Of a DNA stretch of 64,000 nucleotides, positions 11,458 through 23,811 are shown piece after piece. The translations under genes and the position numbers were made by a program. Numbering within the stretch: the stretch's first letter is position 1; every line of letters begins with the position of its first letter. This DNA comes from Iris pallida (Eukaryota; Streptophyta; Magnoliopsida; Asparagales; Iridaceae): assembly GCA_029216955.1 (NCBI GenBank), contig JANAVB010016199.1, forward strand, positions 10,955,595 through 11,019,594, in the 5' to 3' direction. The notes beneath the pieces were generated by a model, which was not told where the DNA came from, did not search any database, and worked only from the letters and a program-made list of their open reading frames with translations.

Positions 11458-12260
11458 TGTAACGTTTCAGTCCCAAAATACATAGGACCAGGTATACAAA
11501 TATATGCCAGCAGCACGTCACCGATGGGCCAAACCTTATAACAAACCCATTAGCGAATGCTTAAGATATAAACCATGATAGTAAACCCATAATAACAACA
11601 CATCATAAGTCTCAGATCACAGGGTACAGTGCTAAATCTTATCCACGTAGAATAATCAAGACACAGAATATCCAAGTCCAAAATAATAATGTCAACTGTC
11701 CAACAATAAATAAGTAATAAATGTACGGATGAAAACAACCCATCATCATAGCAAAGAGAAATAAAATAAGTAATCAACTACAAGTCTGCTGAACTGAAAG
11801 AAAATAAAGTAGCAATGTCAAAAATAGAGAATGACATGTCTCAAAAGAAATCCTCTAGCACTATCTCGTCCTTCTGCATCGGTAAGTCTCTTGTCTCGAC
11901 TCCAGAATCATATACCTCCTGGTAGTCCTCCTCTCCGTCGAAGTCTGGAGAATAACCAGGTCATTAGGAGACATAACAAGGTACATAATATACATGCCAA
12001 TGTACAAAAAAGAAAATATGATCTAAGGCAAACTATTGTATTCGGTCTACGTGATATGCATGTGAGAACATATTCTGAATATCAGGATTAGCCACTGGGG
12101 CTCACAAGCTCCTGAACAAGCTATTTCCCTAAGGCACCGTATCGTGGGACCAAGGGCATACGAGTAGGTAATGTATATAACCAACAAAGCTCTGCTACAA
12201 AGACGAAGATATACGAGTAGAATACCATCCAAGTCCCTATATAGAAACGAGGATATTCGA

Positions 12261-12344
<84 letters not shown>

Positions 12345-12462
12345 CAGTAATGTTGAACTAGCAAGTCAAGTCAAGTATATTCTATCTACAAACAAAAACA
12401 ATAATAAATCTAGTAATCTACTACGAAGTCAATACCATAAATACTCATGTAACCTCGCATCA
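11458..12462 (-). mobile_element. LTR-like sequence H2, left part
   Basis: The left edge TGTAACGTTTCAGTCCC is LTR-like in minus orientation and distantly similar to H1. Solo LTR J is inserted in this sequence: CATCA at 12458-12462 is the target duplication repeated at 62020-62024, so the right part of H2 resumes at 62025. It includes an (AT)n microsatellite. No coding capacity recognised. Confidence 0.45.
12265..12343. repeat. (AT)n microsatellite
   Basis: About 79 bp of alternating A and T within H2. The Tyr-Ile repeat frame across it is an artefact. Confidence 0.95.
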
Positions 12463-12933
12463 TGTAACCCCCTATTTTCAAAATCTAGGTTATTTTATTT
12501 TTCTATTAATTTATTATCGTTCTAATAATTTTTAGAATATTTTATTCAAATAAAATTTAATTAAATTTATTAGAATATTTTATTTGGATTATTGAATTAT
12601 TGTTTTTGAATCTATTTAAACCATGATTTCCATCAACTATAATTTTCATGTAAAATATTTTATAAAATCTATTTGATAGTTAATTATTATTTTATTGAAA
12701 TATTTATGTAGATTAATTAATCATGATTTCCAGATTTGTAACTATCGCTAAGAAGATTGGTTATTTAGGAAAAGCCATTATGGAATGCTTAGCCACATGA
12801 CTTGGTGAGAATATTCTGGAATCATCATTAACTAGTCAGGTTTAATATTGATTCATCATGATTAGTCTGAAATATTTCAGAAATATTCCCCTAGCCCATG
12901 TGCCTATAGATTCTAAGTCTTTCCTAATCATGG

Positions 12934-12943
12934 CTATAAATAG
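12934..12943 (+). promoter_or_regulatory. TATA box of LTR J
   Basis: CTATAAATAG lies about 470 bp into LTR J, followed by a long leader with AAACCCTAA words (about 13193-13220) and a GC-rich zone to about 13700. This is typical of a plant LTR U3/R junction. The 256-codon frame across 12997-13767 lies in this leader, ends in a TTC repeat and is not treated as a gene. Confidence 0.55.
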
Positions 12944-13709
12944 CCTCATTAATTGTTGATTTGATCATTCCTAAACTAATTCTAGTGGCCTAATGATTGT
13001 GTCCATGTGTCCGTGTCTATTCCACTATTTTTACATTTTTACATACAATTTTAGTGTCCATCCCGACACGGACACACCCATGTCAACATCCATATTTACC
13101 GACAACCCCGTGTCCATATACATCATATCCACCAAATTCCTCCAGTATCTTGTGTTCATCCAATACAGACCCGAGACATCAAACCCCTCACCAAAACCCT
13201 AATCCAGATCTAAACCCTAATTCTAGTAGAGCACCGCCTCGCCACCACCGTGTCTGTCGCTGGAGAACTGTTGTGCCCAGCCGTCTGCTGCCGGAGCATC
13301 ACCATCGTCGAGGAGTCCCTACCGCTGTGCCTAGCCACTGTCCTTTCGAGCCATCGTCGGAGTTCTGCCGCTCCTTCGAAGCCAGCATCACCACCGCCTT
13401 CACATCTAGGGAACATCAGCCGCCGACACCCGCCATTTATTCGGATCGAGCCACTGAACACATCAAAGACCGTCGCAGCTTCTTCGACCCTCCGTCGCGA
13501 GCAGCTGTCTGCCTTCACTGCCGAATCTGGAGGTTTGACGCCAGATCTGTGCCTAAACGACCGGGTCGTCGTTGCGGAGCTTTCCGAACCACCATGGCGC
13601 TAAATGGACCGCTGATTGTCGTTAATTGTGCCTTCATCTCACCGACCATCGTGGATCCAATGCGACCTCTGCATAATCGCCACTTTTCAGGTAACCACCT
13701 TCTCATTTC

Positions 13710-13799
13710 CTTCTTCTTCTTCTTCTTCTTCTTCTTCTTCTTCTTCTTCTTCTCTATTTCTGAGTGAGAGAGTTCGTGAGAGAGAGAGAGAGAGAGAGA
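13710..13799. repeat. (TTC)n and (GA)n microsatellites
   Basis: A TTC run at about 13710-13754 and a GA run at 13777-13799 lie just upstream of the Tat insertion site, inside LTR J. Both strands are strongly purine/pyrimidine asymmetric here. Confidence 0.9.
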
Positions 13800-14245
13800 A
13801 ACGAGAGAGTGAAGAGAAGAATGGGGGCGGCTCTATGCGTAGCAATTGTAGGCCTCGAAAATGAAAGTCACGCTGAGTTGATCAAAACAAAGTATAAAAG
13901 TCACGCTGGGTTGATCAAGATAATGTCTAAAATACACGCTGGGTTCTACCAGACTATTTTTTCAATATACGCTGGGAGACAGCTCATCATTTATCAGAGT
14001 GTCATCATAACTGACAGCACGACAGTCAAAGAATGTCTCCTCGTATGCCACGTATGTACGGGATTCGAGAGATCACAGCCGACTATTACGTGATTTTTGA
14101 AATCTTCTTCAACAAGACTCAGCCTTCACCAAGTTGGCGTGCCAAAAAGGCCTTATTGTCATTTAATACGACTGACAAAGTAATCAAATGTCAGAGATTT
14201 GGTGTCAGTCGAGGTACGTCGAATCAAGACAGCTGGCAGTCCTGC

Positions 14246-14490
14246 CTCAATCTTGCGTATATTTTGAGCCTTCTGGCTCAAGTCAGCGTGTATTTTGAAC
14301 TTATATGTTTCTTCCTCAAGTCTGCGTGGATTCTGAAGTTTCCATCCTCAAGTCTGCATGGATTCTGAAGTTTTTTGCACCAAGTCTGCATGGATTCTGA
14401 AGCTTCTTGCCTCAAGTCTGCATGGATTTTGAAGCTTTCTGACCTAAGTCTGCGTGGATTTCGTCTTCAACAAGTCTGCGTAGATTTCAT
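14246..14490 (+). repeat. Tandem array in the 5' LTR
   Basis: About seven units of 20-32 bp built on CAAGTCTGCGTGGATTCTGAAG, preceded by a weaker unit at 14246. The same array in the 3' LTR (26788-27062) has about eight, which largely explains why that LTR is 32 bp longer. Confidence 0.8.
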
Positions 14491-14695
14491 CAAATTGGAG
14501 TATGTGGCAGCCATGCCACTGATCTCTTACCTGCGTGTCCTGTAACTTGCACACGACTCATGCATGATTGCCATGTGTCCAACAGTTACAGGCCACGTCC
14601 AGTAACTGCTCATAACCTTGCGTATGTTAAATCCTGCATGATTTTCAACTATGCACAGGCTGTGAAGACAGTTATCTTTTCAGTTATTTTTGACT

Positions 14696-14705
14696 CTATA
14701 AATAG
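14696..14705 (+). promoter_or_regulatory. TATA box of the Tat 5' LTR
   Basis: CTATAAATAG, repeated at 27270-27279 in the 3' LTR, about 187 bp before the LTR end. Expected to set the start of genomic RNA. Confidence 0.7.
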
Positions 14706-14885
14706 AGTTCTTTTCTTATTCATTGTACAGATACAGAGCTATCTAAATTGCTGTTAAAATTTTGAGAGCTTTTCTTCTTCGCATCGTCCAAGGGATAAAG
14801 CGATCGTCTTCTAGATCGGTATCCTACAGTTGTAATTTTCCCAGATACACAATAAATAAAGTGAATTTATTTATGGAAAACAAAT

Positions 14886-14904
14886 TGGCGACTCTGTTGG
14901 GGAT
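14886..14904 (+). other. Primer-binding site of the Tat element
   Basis: TGGCGACTCTGTTGGGGAT begins 3 nt after the 5' LTR. A TGG start matches the CCA tail of a tRNA, and TGGCGACTC-type sites are familiar in Tat/Ogre elements, where tRNA-Arg has been proposed. The tRNA identity is from memory and not verified here. Confidence 0.7.
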
Positions 14905-14923
14905 AACCATCTCCTCTTCTGAT

Positions 14924-17900
14924 ATGGCAACAAATCAATGCGACACTTCGTCAGTCGGCTTGACGAAGAAGGTGATATCGATCCAATTTGATCAACTCGC
15001 CTACAAAGAAATGCAGCGGGCTAAGGGTGGCAAGCCCACTTCAGCCTCCATCTCCACTGCCAAGTCGAAGGGACGATCTGTCTACGTCCCTAAGAATGTG
15101 TTGGCAACTAACAGTGAAGTTTCTGCCACAGTGTCTACTCCTAACACTGGCAAGAACTCTACTGCAAGCACGCACGTTCTTGTGTGCTCGAAGACGACAG
15201 CAATCAAAAGTCACGCTGACAGCACTGGCTCCTTAGCCAAATCTGTTCCAGCGTGCTATCTCAAAATCAAAAGTCATGCTGACAGCACTGGCTCCTTAGT
15301 CAAGCCTGTTCCAGCGTACAATCTCAAAATCAAAAGTCACGCTGACAGCACTGGCTCCTTAGCCAAATCTGTTCCAGCGTGTATTTCTAAAGTTAAAAAT
15401 CACGCTAACAGCACTGGTTCTTTATCCAAGCCTGTTTCAGCGTGTATTCCAGCATACTATAAGAAGAATAGCTCTTTATCTATCTCTTCTTCTTTGCCAA
15501 GTTCTACTGGAACTGGGGGTGGTCTTGCTAGAACTCCTTCACAAATGGCACACAAAGTCCCTTCGAAAAGGAACAACTCTTTAGTTGTTTCTTCTGCTCC
15601 TGTAGTGCTTACTTCAGGAACAGCTTTGACTGACAGTTTTGTTAGTCAAGGAAAAGGAGATGGTCTTTTGACTACTCTTCCCTCTAGACATTCTATGTCT
15701 CAAAACTTGGATAAGTCTTTATTACCAACTCCTAATCAAGGGGGTGGTTCATCTCTTCCTTCTCTACAAATATCCAGATCAATGGAAGGAAAACTCCAAG
15801 TGTCAAAAACCAATGTTTTACTTCCAACTGATCTAAGAACAAAACTTAATCAAATCCGTTTGGAAAGCACTTCTGTAAGAGATCCAGATGTAGAGTATGC
15901 TAGAAATTATGTGGCTCATATTAATCACTCTCTATATAATCAAGAGCCATCAAGACCCAAGAACTGGAAATATATTCCTAAAAATACACAAAAAATGTTC
16001 TCTGATGTACCTCAATCTTCACAAACAGATTTGCGAGAACACCTTCAACAGAAGAGAAAAAATAATTCTGTGCCAAGGGATCGCGACCATACTGAATGTG
16101 ACTTCCAGCCGAAAGTCATAATTCAATGCAGATGTCAATCAATGGATCATGACCATGCTGATCATGAATGTGACTTCCAGCCAAGAGTCACGTTACAATA
16201 CAGATGTCAATCTAAACGACAATCTGTCTTCAACCGGATTCAGTGTGAACCTATGCCTGATGAAGATGAACCTCTGTTTGCTTCTGTCAACATGACTTCT
16301 CGGGATATTGGGGGTAGACCTGATAGTCCAGATGGAGTATATAGAGGCACCAGATCAAGAGTTATGGCTTCTAATCAAAGGGCTTTGATTCCTGAAGATG
16401 ATTCTGAATTTCTTGGAGAATCTAACTTCCCACCTCTTCCTACTGGGGGTAGTTCTCCTGCAAATGACTTTGATACACAAAGTAATGATTCAGAACAAAC
16501 AACATCTACCAGTTCATCAATAATCCCTCGTACAGTCACGACTTATATGGTCGATGGGAATACTGATGAACCTTCTTCTTCGACGACTCCTCAAGATCAA
16601 AGAATTGCTTCTTTGGAACAATAAATGAAATCTATGGCTGACACTATGAAGTCGATGTATGAACTCATGGCAACCCAGATACAAAATCGACAGACTGTAC
16701 CTGAAGCCATACCAATTGATACTGGTGTAATTCCAGTACATGTTCCTCCAGCAGTACAATCCAATACTCTTGGACAAGTTCAACCAGTTCCTAGTCACTC
16801 AGTAGCTGGGGGTAGTGCTTATAATGCTGTTCCTCCTCCCAACTATTCTGTACAAGCTACAACTCCACAATCTTTCGGAGTTGTTACTGAAGAATTGAAG
16901 AACCTCAAAACTCAATTTGAGGTGTTCAAACAAAAGGATGGTTTGCAAAGGTTAGGTATCAAGCAACCTTACCCGATAGAATGGAAGCAAGTATCTTATC
17001 CTCCTAAATACAAGCCTCCTACTATCTCATTCTATGATGGAACCACTTCTCCGAGTCAGTTTATTAATCACTTTAAAGTGATGACTGACCAGCTGCAACC
17101 AAGTGACGCCCTCCTTACTCGGGTGTTTGTCGGATGTCTCAAAGGAACAGCTTATGAATGGTATAGAAGTCTCTCTGATGGGTGTATTACCTCATTTGCC
17201 GGTTTCAAACAAATGTTTCTTGAACGATTCTATGAAGGGCTCAATGACATGACTATGTCTGCTCTCATAAGAATCAAGCAGAAGAACAATGAAACTACTG
17301 AAGATTTTATTGAACGGTTTCGAAGAGAAGCTCTGAAAATGCCTCTTGGAACTCCTGATGCTGTTACCATCGACACATGCAAATCAAATTTGTTGCCAAT
17401 CATCAGCATGTGGACAGGATCTACATAATTTCAAGATTGGCCTTCCTTCATAGTAAGTGCCAAAGCTGCAGAAATCAGTGCTGAAACCTTCAAAGGTTTA
17501 GGAGTGCAGATGAATCCCAAGGAAACAGGCCAAAATTCTAACAATAATGCTAAAAACAATGCTCGCAAGGGAAAAGAAACCCTTAAAGTTAATCTTCAGA
17601 GTAAAGATGCATCGACTGTTCAAACTCCTCCTGCTTCTACGACTCAACAATCAAGAACACCTCGTCCCAGAGAAGAATATTCTTTTGATGATGATGATGT
17701 CCTTGGTATCTTCGAATGTTTGCTTAAAAGTAATAAAATACAATTACCTGAAATGAAGAAACCCGATGAAGCCGGTAAGACAGATCATCCTAAATACTGC
17801 CCATACCACAGAATGTTGGGTTACACAATTCGTACATGTTATGTACTGAAAGGAAAGATCCAAGAAATGAACAAGTCTGGAGCCATCACTCTCACTCCGA

Positions 17901-18028
17901 AAGAGAAGACTGTTACTTCCAACGTTGTCTTTATACAATTCGGAGATTTTCTTCCTCAACTCCTTGAAAGCGGGATTGTTCCTATTCCCAAGGCAACTCT
18001 TGAAATAGTGAATATTCCTCCTCCATAG
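14924..18028 (+). pseudogene. gag: Tat Gag, broken by in-frame stops
   Basis: Gag is the particle-forming, RNA-binding protein of the retrotransposon. I place the start at the ATG of MATNQ (14924), after the primer site; the frame is open further upstream only through non-ATG codons. The reading frame is constant to 18028 but is cut by TAA at 16622-16624, TAA at 17426-17428 and TAG at 18026-18028. Residues 94-177 are four 21-residue repeats (IKSHADSTGSL...). The capsid-like core lies at about 17000-17400 (YEWYRSL, FLERFYEG). A CPYHRMLGYTIRTC motif at 17798-17838 is the degenerate zinc knuckle of this lineage. The serine-rich N-terminal extension is unusually long. Family assignment is firm; the copy is dead. 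Confidence 0.88.
15203..15454 (+). repeat. Four 63-bp in-frame repeats in Tat gag
   Basis: Four consecutive 21-codon units encode variants of IKSHADSTGSLAKSVPAC. Units 1-3 are nearly identical; unit 4 has diverged. The unit length keeps the frame, so expansion happened while gag was coding, or was neutral to it. Confidence 0.9.
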
Positions 18029-20388
18029 TCTGAAGGTTTAGTTCCGATCACTATGGAAACAGGAGAAATCCTATGGATTCATCCTGATTTAGTGGCAGAT
18101 TTTGAATCTCCTTCCCTTCAAAAGATTTCTTCCCGAAAATCTAAGAAGGCTGGAAAGACTAAGTCATGTCATATGACTTCTCTCGGATCTACTCCCGACA
18201 CAGAATCAAAAGACAAAGCAGAAGCACTTGCTGGTGCTACTAGAACAGGAAAACCTTATCTAAAGGATTATTCCAAGAATCCTGAAGATACACCTGATAT
18301 CTCTCCTGCTGACAAAAATACTCCTGATGTTCCTGAGGAAGAATCATCCACTGTACCTGTTCCTTCAACTACACCGGGGGTACCTACTCCTTCCAAGCCT
18401 ACAGCTCTTAAGAAAGGCAAACAACAGGCTCGATTTGATAAACCAATCAAGAAGTCCCCTCCTCTTGGGCTTCAGAAGCCTTATAACTTCGACATTCTAG
18501 CTCAACTTGCTAATACTCCAGCTAGAATGTCCCTCTTTGAACTTCTACGTCTTTCTAAAGAGACTCGGGAGACATTAAGTGAGGCACTTCTTCAGGCAGA
18601 CTCTTGCCTTGCACAATTAAAGAAGCCAGATGAAGAACCTGTCACTTGCTTACATTGCAACAGTGTATTGGAGATTATCCCGAATATCACCTTTACACAA
18701 GATGACATGTTACTGAAGGATAATCAACATGATCGACCTCTCTACTACACCGGTTATATCGATACGATCAAGATAGATCGTATCCTCATTGATCCAGGGT
18801 CTGCTATAAGCATAATGCCTAAGAGTCTGTTGGATGAACTAAAAATCCCTCTTCACAAGCTTTCCAAGACGGTTACTACTATCTTGGGATTCAATCAAAG
18901 CCGAAGCGAGCCTTTGGGAAAGATTCATCTAAAACTTCAGATAGGCGATTTCAGATCCAAAGTCACTTTCTACGTGATCGAGATCGTAGGGTCTTACAAT
19001 CTTCTTCTGGGAAGACCCTTCCTTCATGAAAATAATGTGGTTCCTTCCACTCTTCATCAGTGTTTTAAATACATTGACAGCAATGGACAAGTACGAAAAG
19101 AAGTTGCTAATATAAATCCTTTCCATGGGGTTGAAGCTTATTTCAATGATTCCCGGATGTACAAAGAAGAGTATACAAGGCTTATACAAGATATGGAGAA
19201 AGAGGATTCACAAAGTGAGACCTTGATAATTCCTATTAAAGGTCGAACTACTCAGCAACAGTCTCCTAAACCCTCTGGAGAAGATTCCTTCATTATTCCA
19301 GTAAGCGGACGAATTTCTCCATCACCTCAATCATCTGCTCAAGATACACTGATCATTCCTGTCAGTGGGCGTACTATAGTTCCTGTATCTTCACATATAA
19401 AACAGGATACTCTGGTAATCCCGGTTGGAGGGAGGACTACTCTTCCATCTCAGGCTTCAAGGGAGCTCACCTCTTCTGAGCCATTTGTTATCGATCTTAA
19501 TCGAAACAAAACTTCTTCTCGTTCTTCTTCTCCCCCTTTAGTCATTGATTTGGCTAAGATTTCTAAGGCTCAGCCTTCTCCTGATGTAAATACTGCTACT
19601 TTTGAATTTAATGAAAAGTCCCCATCTTTGCAGTATATTGATGTGTGTAATCATGTTCATAGTTATTTGCATCTGTTGGATGATTTAAGAACAATAACTA
19701 TAGGAGTTGTACAGACTTTTCATACGGGAGTATCCCTAGAATCAGTGCAAGCTTCATACTTTTTGGTCCCTAGCAGAAAGCCAGGAGATATTCCAATATT
19801 CTTCTACAAAGGGCCCCAAAATCCTTCTGATTTGGAAGACGATGACAAAAACGATGACACCGGAAGGTTACAACTACGTCGTTATAGTCAGCAATCTAAA
19901 GACATTATCAAGAATATGGGCTATGACTTCAGAACTGGCCTCAGTAATGGAAGAGGAAGAAAAATGCCTGTCCGGATTCCTCCTTTGAAATATGGAAGGA
20001 CAAAATACGGATTGGGTTATATTGCTTCTACTCCCTTCATCAATACTATCCATGAAGATCCCGAATCTGACGAAGATACGAGATCTGATTCTTCTAGTAC
20101 CACCTCTTGGGATTCTGATACAAGTATTGGTGACCTCCACTACAACATTCTGTCTTCCAACATGGTCTCCATTGACGGTTCTGAGGAAGATGATGAAGAC
20201 GAAGATGAATTTGAAATCTCACCTGAATCATAACAATGGGCCCAAAGATTAGACAATCAATGGGAGTTCCGATTTGAGCAAAAAGAACCTCCGACTGAAG
20301 ACAAACTTGTTCAAATAGATGTTGGTGAAGAGGGATCCCCTAAGCCAATATTCATCAGTGAAAGTCTTTCTGAAACTGATAAAAAAAC
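18029..20388 (+). pseudogene. pro: Tat protease region and pre-RT linker
   Basis: This stretch encodes the aspartic protease that would cut the polyprotein. The active-site motif reads LIDPGSAISIMP (D-P-G-S at 18791-18802), followed by the flap and the usual NLLLGRPFLHE (about 18998-19030). It is in the same frame as gag, past the TAG at 18026. Downstream is a low-complexity linker with four DTLIIPVSGR-type repeats (19217-19435), then a G-patch-like segment (NMGYDFRTGL..., YGLGY; about 19912-20022) typical of Tat polyproteins. TAA at 20231-20233 and TGA near 20389-20392 end this frame. RT continues two nucleotides out of phase after an A7 run, consistent with an indel there or an ancestral frame change. 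Confidence 0.82.
19217..19435 (+). repeat. Four short protein repeats between protease and RT
   Basis: The decapeptide pattern [DE]-[TS]-[LF]-[IV]-I-P-[VI]-x-G-R occurs four times, with 20-22 residues from one start to the next, in a Ser/Pro/Gln-rich linker. It is followed by two further FVIDLN/LVIDLA copies of a related pattern. Confidence 0.8.
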
Positions 20389-22260
20389 ATGATCAAACTT
20401 ATTCGTGAATACATTGATGTCTTTGCTTGGAGTTATGAAGATATGCCAGGACTTGATCCACAGATCGCAACTCACAAACTCAATATCTTGCCGAATGCTA
20501 AACCGGTCAAACAACAACAACGACGATTTCGTCCAGACATTATGGATGCAATTGAAGCTGAAGTCAATAAACTCATGGCTTCCTAATTTATCAGAGAAGA
20601 ACAACATCCTGACTGGGTAGCTAACATAGTTCCTGTTCTCAAAAAGACTGGTAAGATCAGAGTCTGCATAGACTACCGCGATCTCAATGCGGCATGTCCT
20701 AAAGACGAGTTTCCTTTACCAATCACTGATTTCATGATCGATAATACCTGTGGGTTTGAACGGATGTCATTCATGGACGGGTATTCCGGGTACAATCAGA
20801 TTAAAATGTTTCCAGATGACGAGAAACACACTTCTTTCAGAACGTCGATTGGTACATACTGTTATACAGTGATGCCATTCGGTCTCAAGAATACATGAGC
20901 AACTTATCAACGAGCTATGAGCACTATATTCCGTAAATATTTGCGGAAAACAGTCGAATGCTATGTTGATGACATTGCAGTTAAAAGTCGACAAAAGGAG
21001 GATCACATCCAAGATTTGAATACTATATTTGATCTAATGCGCAAGCATCAATTAAAGATGAACCCTACTAAGTCCTTCTTAGGCGTCTCTAGTGGCAAAT
21101 TTCTCGGCTTCGTCATTACCTCGAAAGGTATACACGTGGATCCCGAGAAGATCAAAGCTATCCAAGAGATGCGTCCTCCACGCACCTTAAAAGAGCTACG
21201 AGGATTTCAAGGAAGGATCGCTTATACCAGGAGATTCATCTCTAATTTATCAGGAAGCTGCAGACCATTCAATAAACTCATGAAGAAAGGTGTTTCTTTT
21301 GTCTGGAATGATGAATGTCAGAAAGCATTCGATGATATAAAACAATATCTGATGAGTCCACCAGTATTGGTACCTCCTGTCTTAGGAATTCCATTCCTCC
21401 TATATACCCGAGCAACGAGTCATTCATTGGGTGCATTGCTTGCTCAAAAGAATAAAAATGGTCATGAACAAGCCATTTACTATCTCAGTCGTACCATGAC
21501 TGGAGCTGAACCTCGATATTCACCGATCGAAAAAGAATGTCTAGCCTTGATGTTCGCTGTTCAAAAGACACGACATTATATCATTGGCCAGACTATTCAT
21601 GTCATCTCCAGGATCAACCCTATACGAATCATGATGAAGAAACCAAGTGTTTTAAATTCTCGATTGGCTAACTGGGGAATCTTACTTGCTCAGTATGACA
21701 TGCACTATATCCCTCAGAAATCAGTCAAAGGACAAGCTTTAGCTGATTTTCTGGCTGCTCATTCAATTCCAGAGAATTCAAAACTCTATGATGAAATTCC
21801 AGATGAAGTCCTAGACTCAAATCAAATTGCTGAAGAAGATCCTATTTGGCGTCTATTCTTTGATGGAGCTTCAAGAATAGGTCCTAATGGTGACATTATT
21901 GCTGGAGTTGGAATTGTTCTTGTATCACCAGAAGGTCTTGCTATCCAAAGAGCTTATTCACTCGATCAGCCATGTTCAAACAACGTTGCTGAGTATAATG
22001 CATTACTCATTGGTCTTCAGCTCGCCAAACATCTGAACATTCAACATTTGGAGGCGTATGGAGATTCTAAACTCATTGTCAATCAGATAAGGGGCACTTA
22101 TGAAGTTCGCCATCAAGATCTGGTTCCTTATTATAGATCGGCTATATCTATGGCTTCTTCATTTGAAGAATTCTTCATCGAGCATGTTAGACGAGCATGT
22201 AACACAGAAGCGGATGCTCTCGCTAATCTCGCGACAGTATTGGCTATTCCGATTAGATAG
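20389..22260 (+). pseudogene. pol: Tat reverse transcriptase, RNase H and archaeal-type RNase H
   Basis: Copies RNA to cDNA and removes the RNA strand. RT motifs in order: VCIDYRDLNAACPKDEFPLP, SFMDGYSGYNQI (catalytic Asp) and YVDD at 20962-20973. The connection and first RNase H follow (LLYTRATSHSLGALLAQ, EKECLALMFA). In this RNase H the usual first catalytic Asp appears replaced by Arg/Thr, as expected of a degenerate domain. A second, archaeal-type RNase H follows from WRLFFDGAS (about 21847) with all four acidic residues: FFDGA, AEYNA, GDSK, EADAL. This dual arrangement defines Tat. Stops: TAA 20584-20586, TGA 20896-20898 (at the Gly of the usual NAGATYQRAM motif) and TAG 22258-22260. Confidence 0.93.
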
Positions 22261-23730
22261 CAACAAATGATTGTTGTTTGCAATCGAGAATTATTCCATC
22301 TTGAGAACAATCTGACTCTAGGACTTCCAATTAATATTGAAGAATCAACATCTCATGATGTCAATACAACAAGAGGATTCAGATTTGGTTGTAAATCCTT
22401 TTCATCTTCATCTGATTCCAGTATAGAATTCACCTTTAACAATTCAGCTGAGAATCAGAATACAGATAAAGATTGGAGACTTCCTTAATTAGATTTTGTA
22501 TTGTATGATATTCTCCCAGATAATCCGAGTGAGGCAGCATCTATCAGACGACGATCACTCAGATTTTATTACAATCATACTACAAAAACCTTATATCGTC
22601 GAGCTTACGATGGTTTACTTCTTCGATCTGTTGCCGGTGATGAAGCCCAACAAATTATCCGTGAAGCACATAATGGAATTTACGGAGCACATCAGCCTGG
22701 ACCAAAACTTCAAGACCGTATTCGACGTATGGGTTATTATTGGCCTACTATGGTATCAGATGCCATCGAATACGCAAGGAAGTGTAAAGCTTGTCAAATC
22801 CATGCAGATTTTATCCATCAACCTTCAGAATTTCTACATCCAACGGCAGTATCATGGCCCTTCGAAGCTTGGGGCATGGACATTATCGGCCCAATCAATC
22901 CGCCGTCATCAAAAGGTCATCGGTTTATTCTTGCAATAACCGATTATTTCTCCAAATGGGCCGAAGCTATTCCTTTATCTGAAGTAAAAACGTCCAACGT
23001 CATCAACTTTATCAAGCATCATGTTATCTATAGATTTGGTGTTCCTCGACGCATTATTCATGATAATGGACCACAGTTCGTCAGCCAGAAATTTACTCGA
23101 TTCTGTGACGATCATCGGATCAACAATGTAGCTTCTACCGCATATAATCCGACAGCTAACGGATTAGCAGAAGCTTTCAACAAGACCATCATCAAACTCT
23201 TAAAGAAGTTTGTTTCTACTAACAAGCAGAATTAGAGTGAGAAACTTGGTGAATGTCTGTGGGCTTACCGCACTACAGTTCGTAATGCTACCAAATGTAC
23301 ACCTTTCTCTCTGGTGTATGGATGTGAAGCTGTTCTTCCATTAGAGATTCAAATTCCTTCTTTAAGGATAGCAATCGCTAATGAACTTACCACTGAGAAT
23401 AATGATCGTCTTCGACATCAGGAATTAGAAGCTCTGGATGAAAAGCGATTATCTGCTCAACAGAATATCGAATTCTATCAAGCTAGAATCTCAAGAGCTT
23501 TTAACAAAAAAGTCAGAGTTCGAGCATATCAAAAAGGAAAACTTGTTCTAACAGTCAGACGTCCTATGACTATGACTCATATGAGCAAAGGCAAGTTCGA
23601 TGCAAAGTGGGAAGGTCCTTATGTTGTGAACAAAGTTTTCTCAAATGGAGCTTATCAACTCTCAGATCTGGACGGCCGAATTGTTATGATGCCTATTAAT
23701 GGCAAATTCCTTAAAAAGTATTATGTATAA
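22261..23730 (+). pseudogene. int: Tat integrase
   Basis: Inserts the cDNA into chromosomes. It is in the same frame as RT after the TAG at 22258. The His/Cys zinc-binding module is present (EAHNGIYGAHQPG, CKAC; about 22660-22800). The catalytic triad is seen as WGMDIIGP, HDNGPQF and NGLAEAFNK. The C-terminal barrel-like region ends with KWEGPYVVNKVF and the stop at 23728-23730. Internal stops lie at 22486-22488 (TAA) and 23233-23235 (TAG). About 75 poorly conserved residues separate the RNase H end from the zinc module. The N-terminal boundary is approximate. Confidence 0.92.
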
Positions 23731-23811
23731 ATGCTTGTAAATCATCAGACAAGTTCAAGTCTATAAATAAAAGTTCGAATTTTATTTCATCATGAATGAT
23801 AATACATGATA

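Larger units (their letters stand above)
13847..14882 (+). repeat. 5' LTR of the Tat element
   Basis: Starts TGTAGGCCTCG, ends ATGGAAAACA; 1036 bp. It opens with four spaced copies of a word like CACGCTGRGTTGATCAA (about 13866-13980). It then has an array of 'CAAGTCTGCGTGGATT' units (about 14246-14490), and a TATA box CTATAAATAG at 14696-14705 with polyadenylation-like AATAAA words near the 3' end. The 3' LTR carries one more array unit. Confidence 0.93.

Noticed and set aside
12047..12364. Tyr-Ile repeat ORF
   Set aside because: Pure product of the (AT)n microsatellite.
12997..13767. 256-codon plus-strand frame
   Set aside because: It lies in the leader of LTR J, overlaps other open frames in the same GC-rich DNA, and ends in poly-Phe from a TTC microsatellite.
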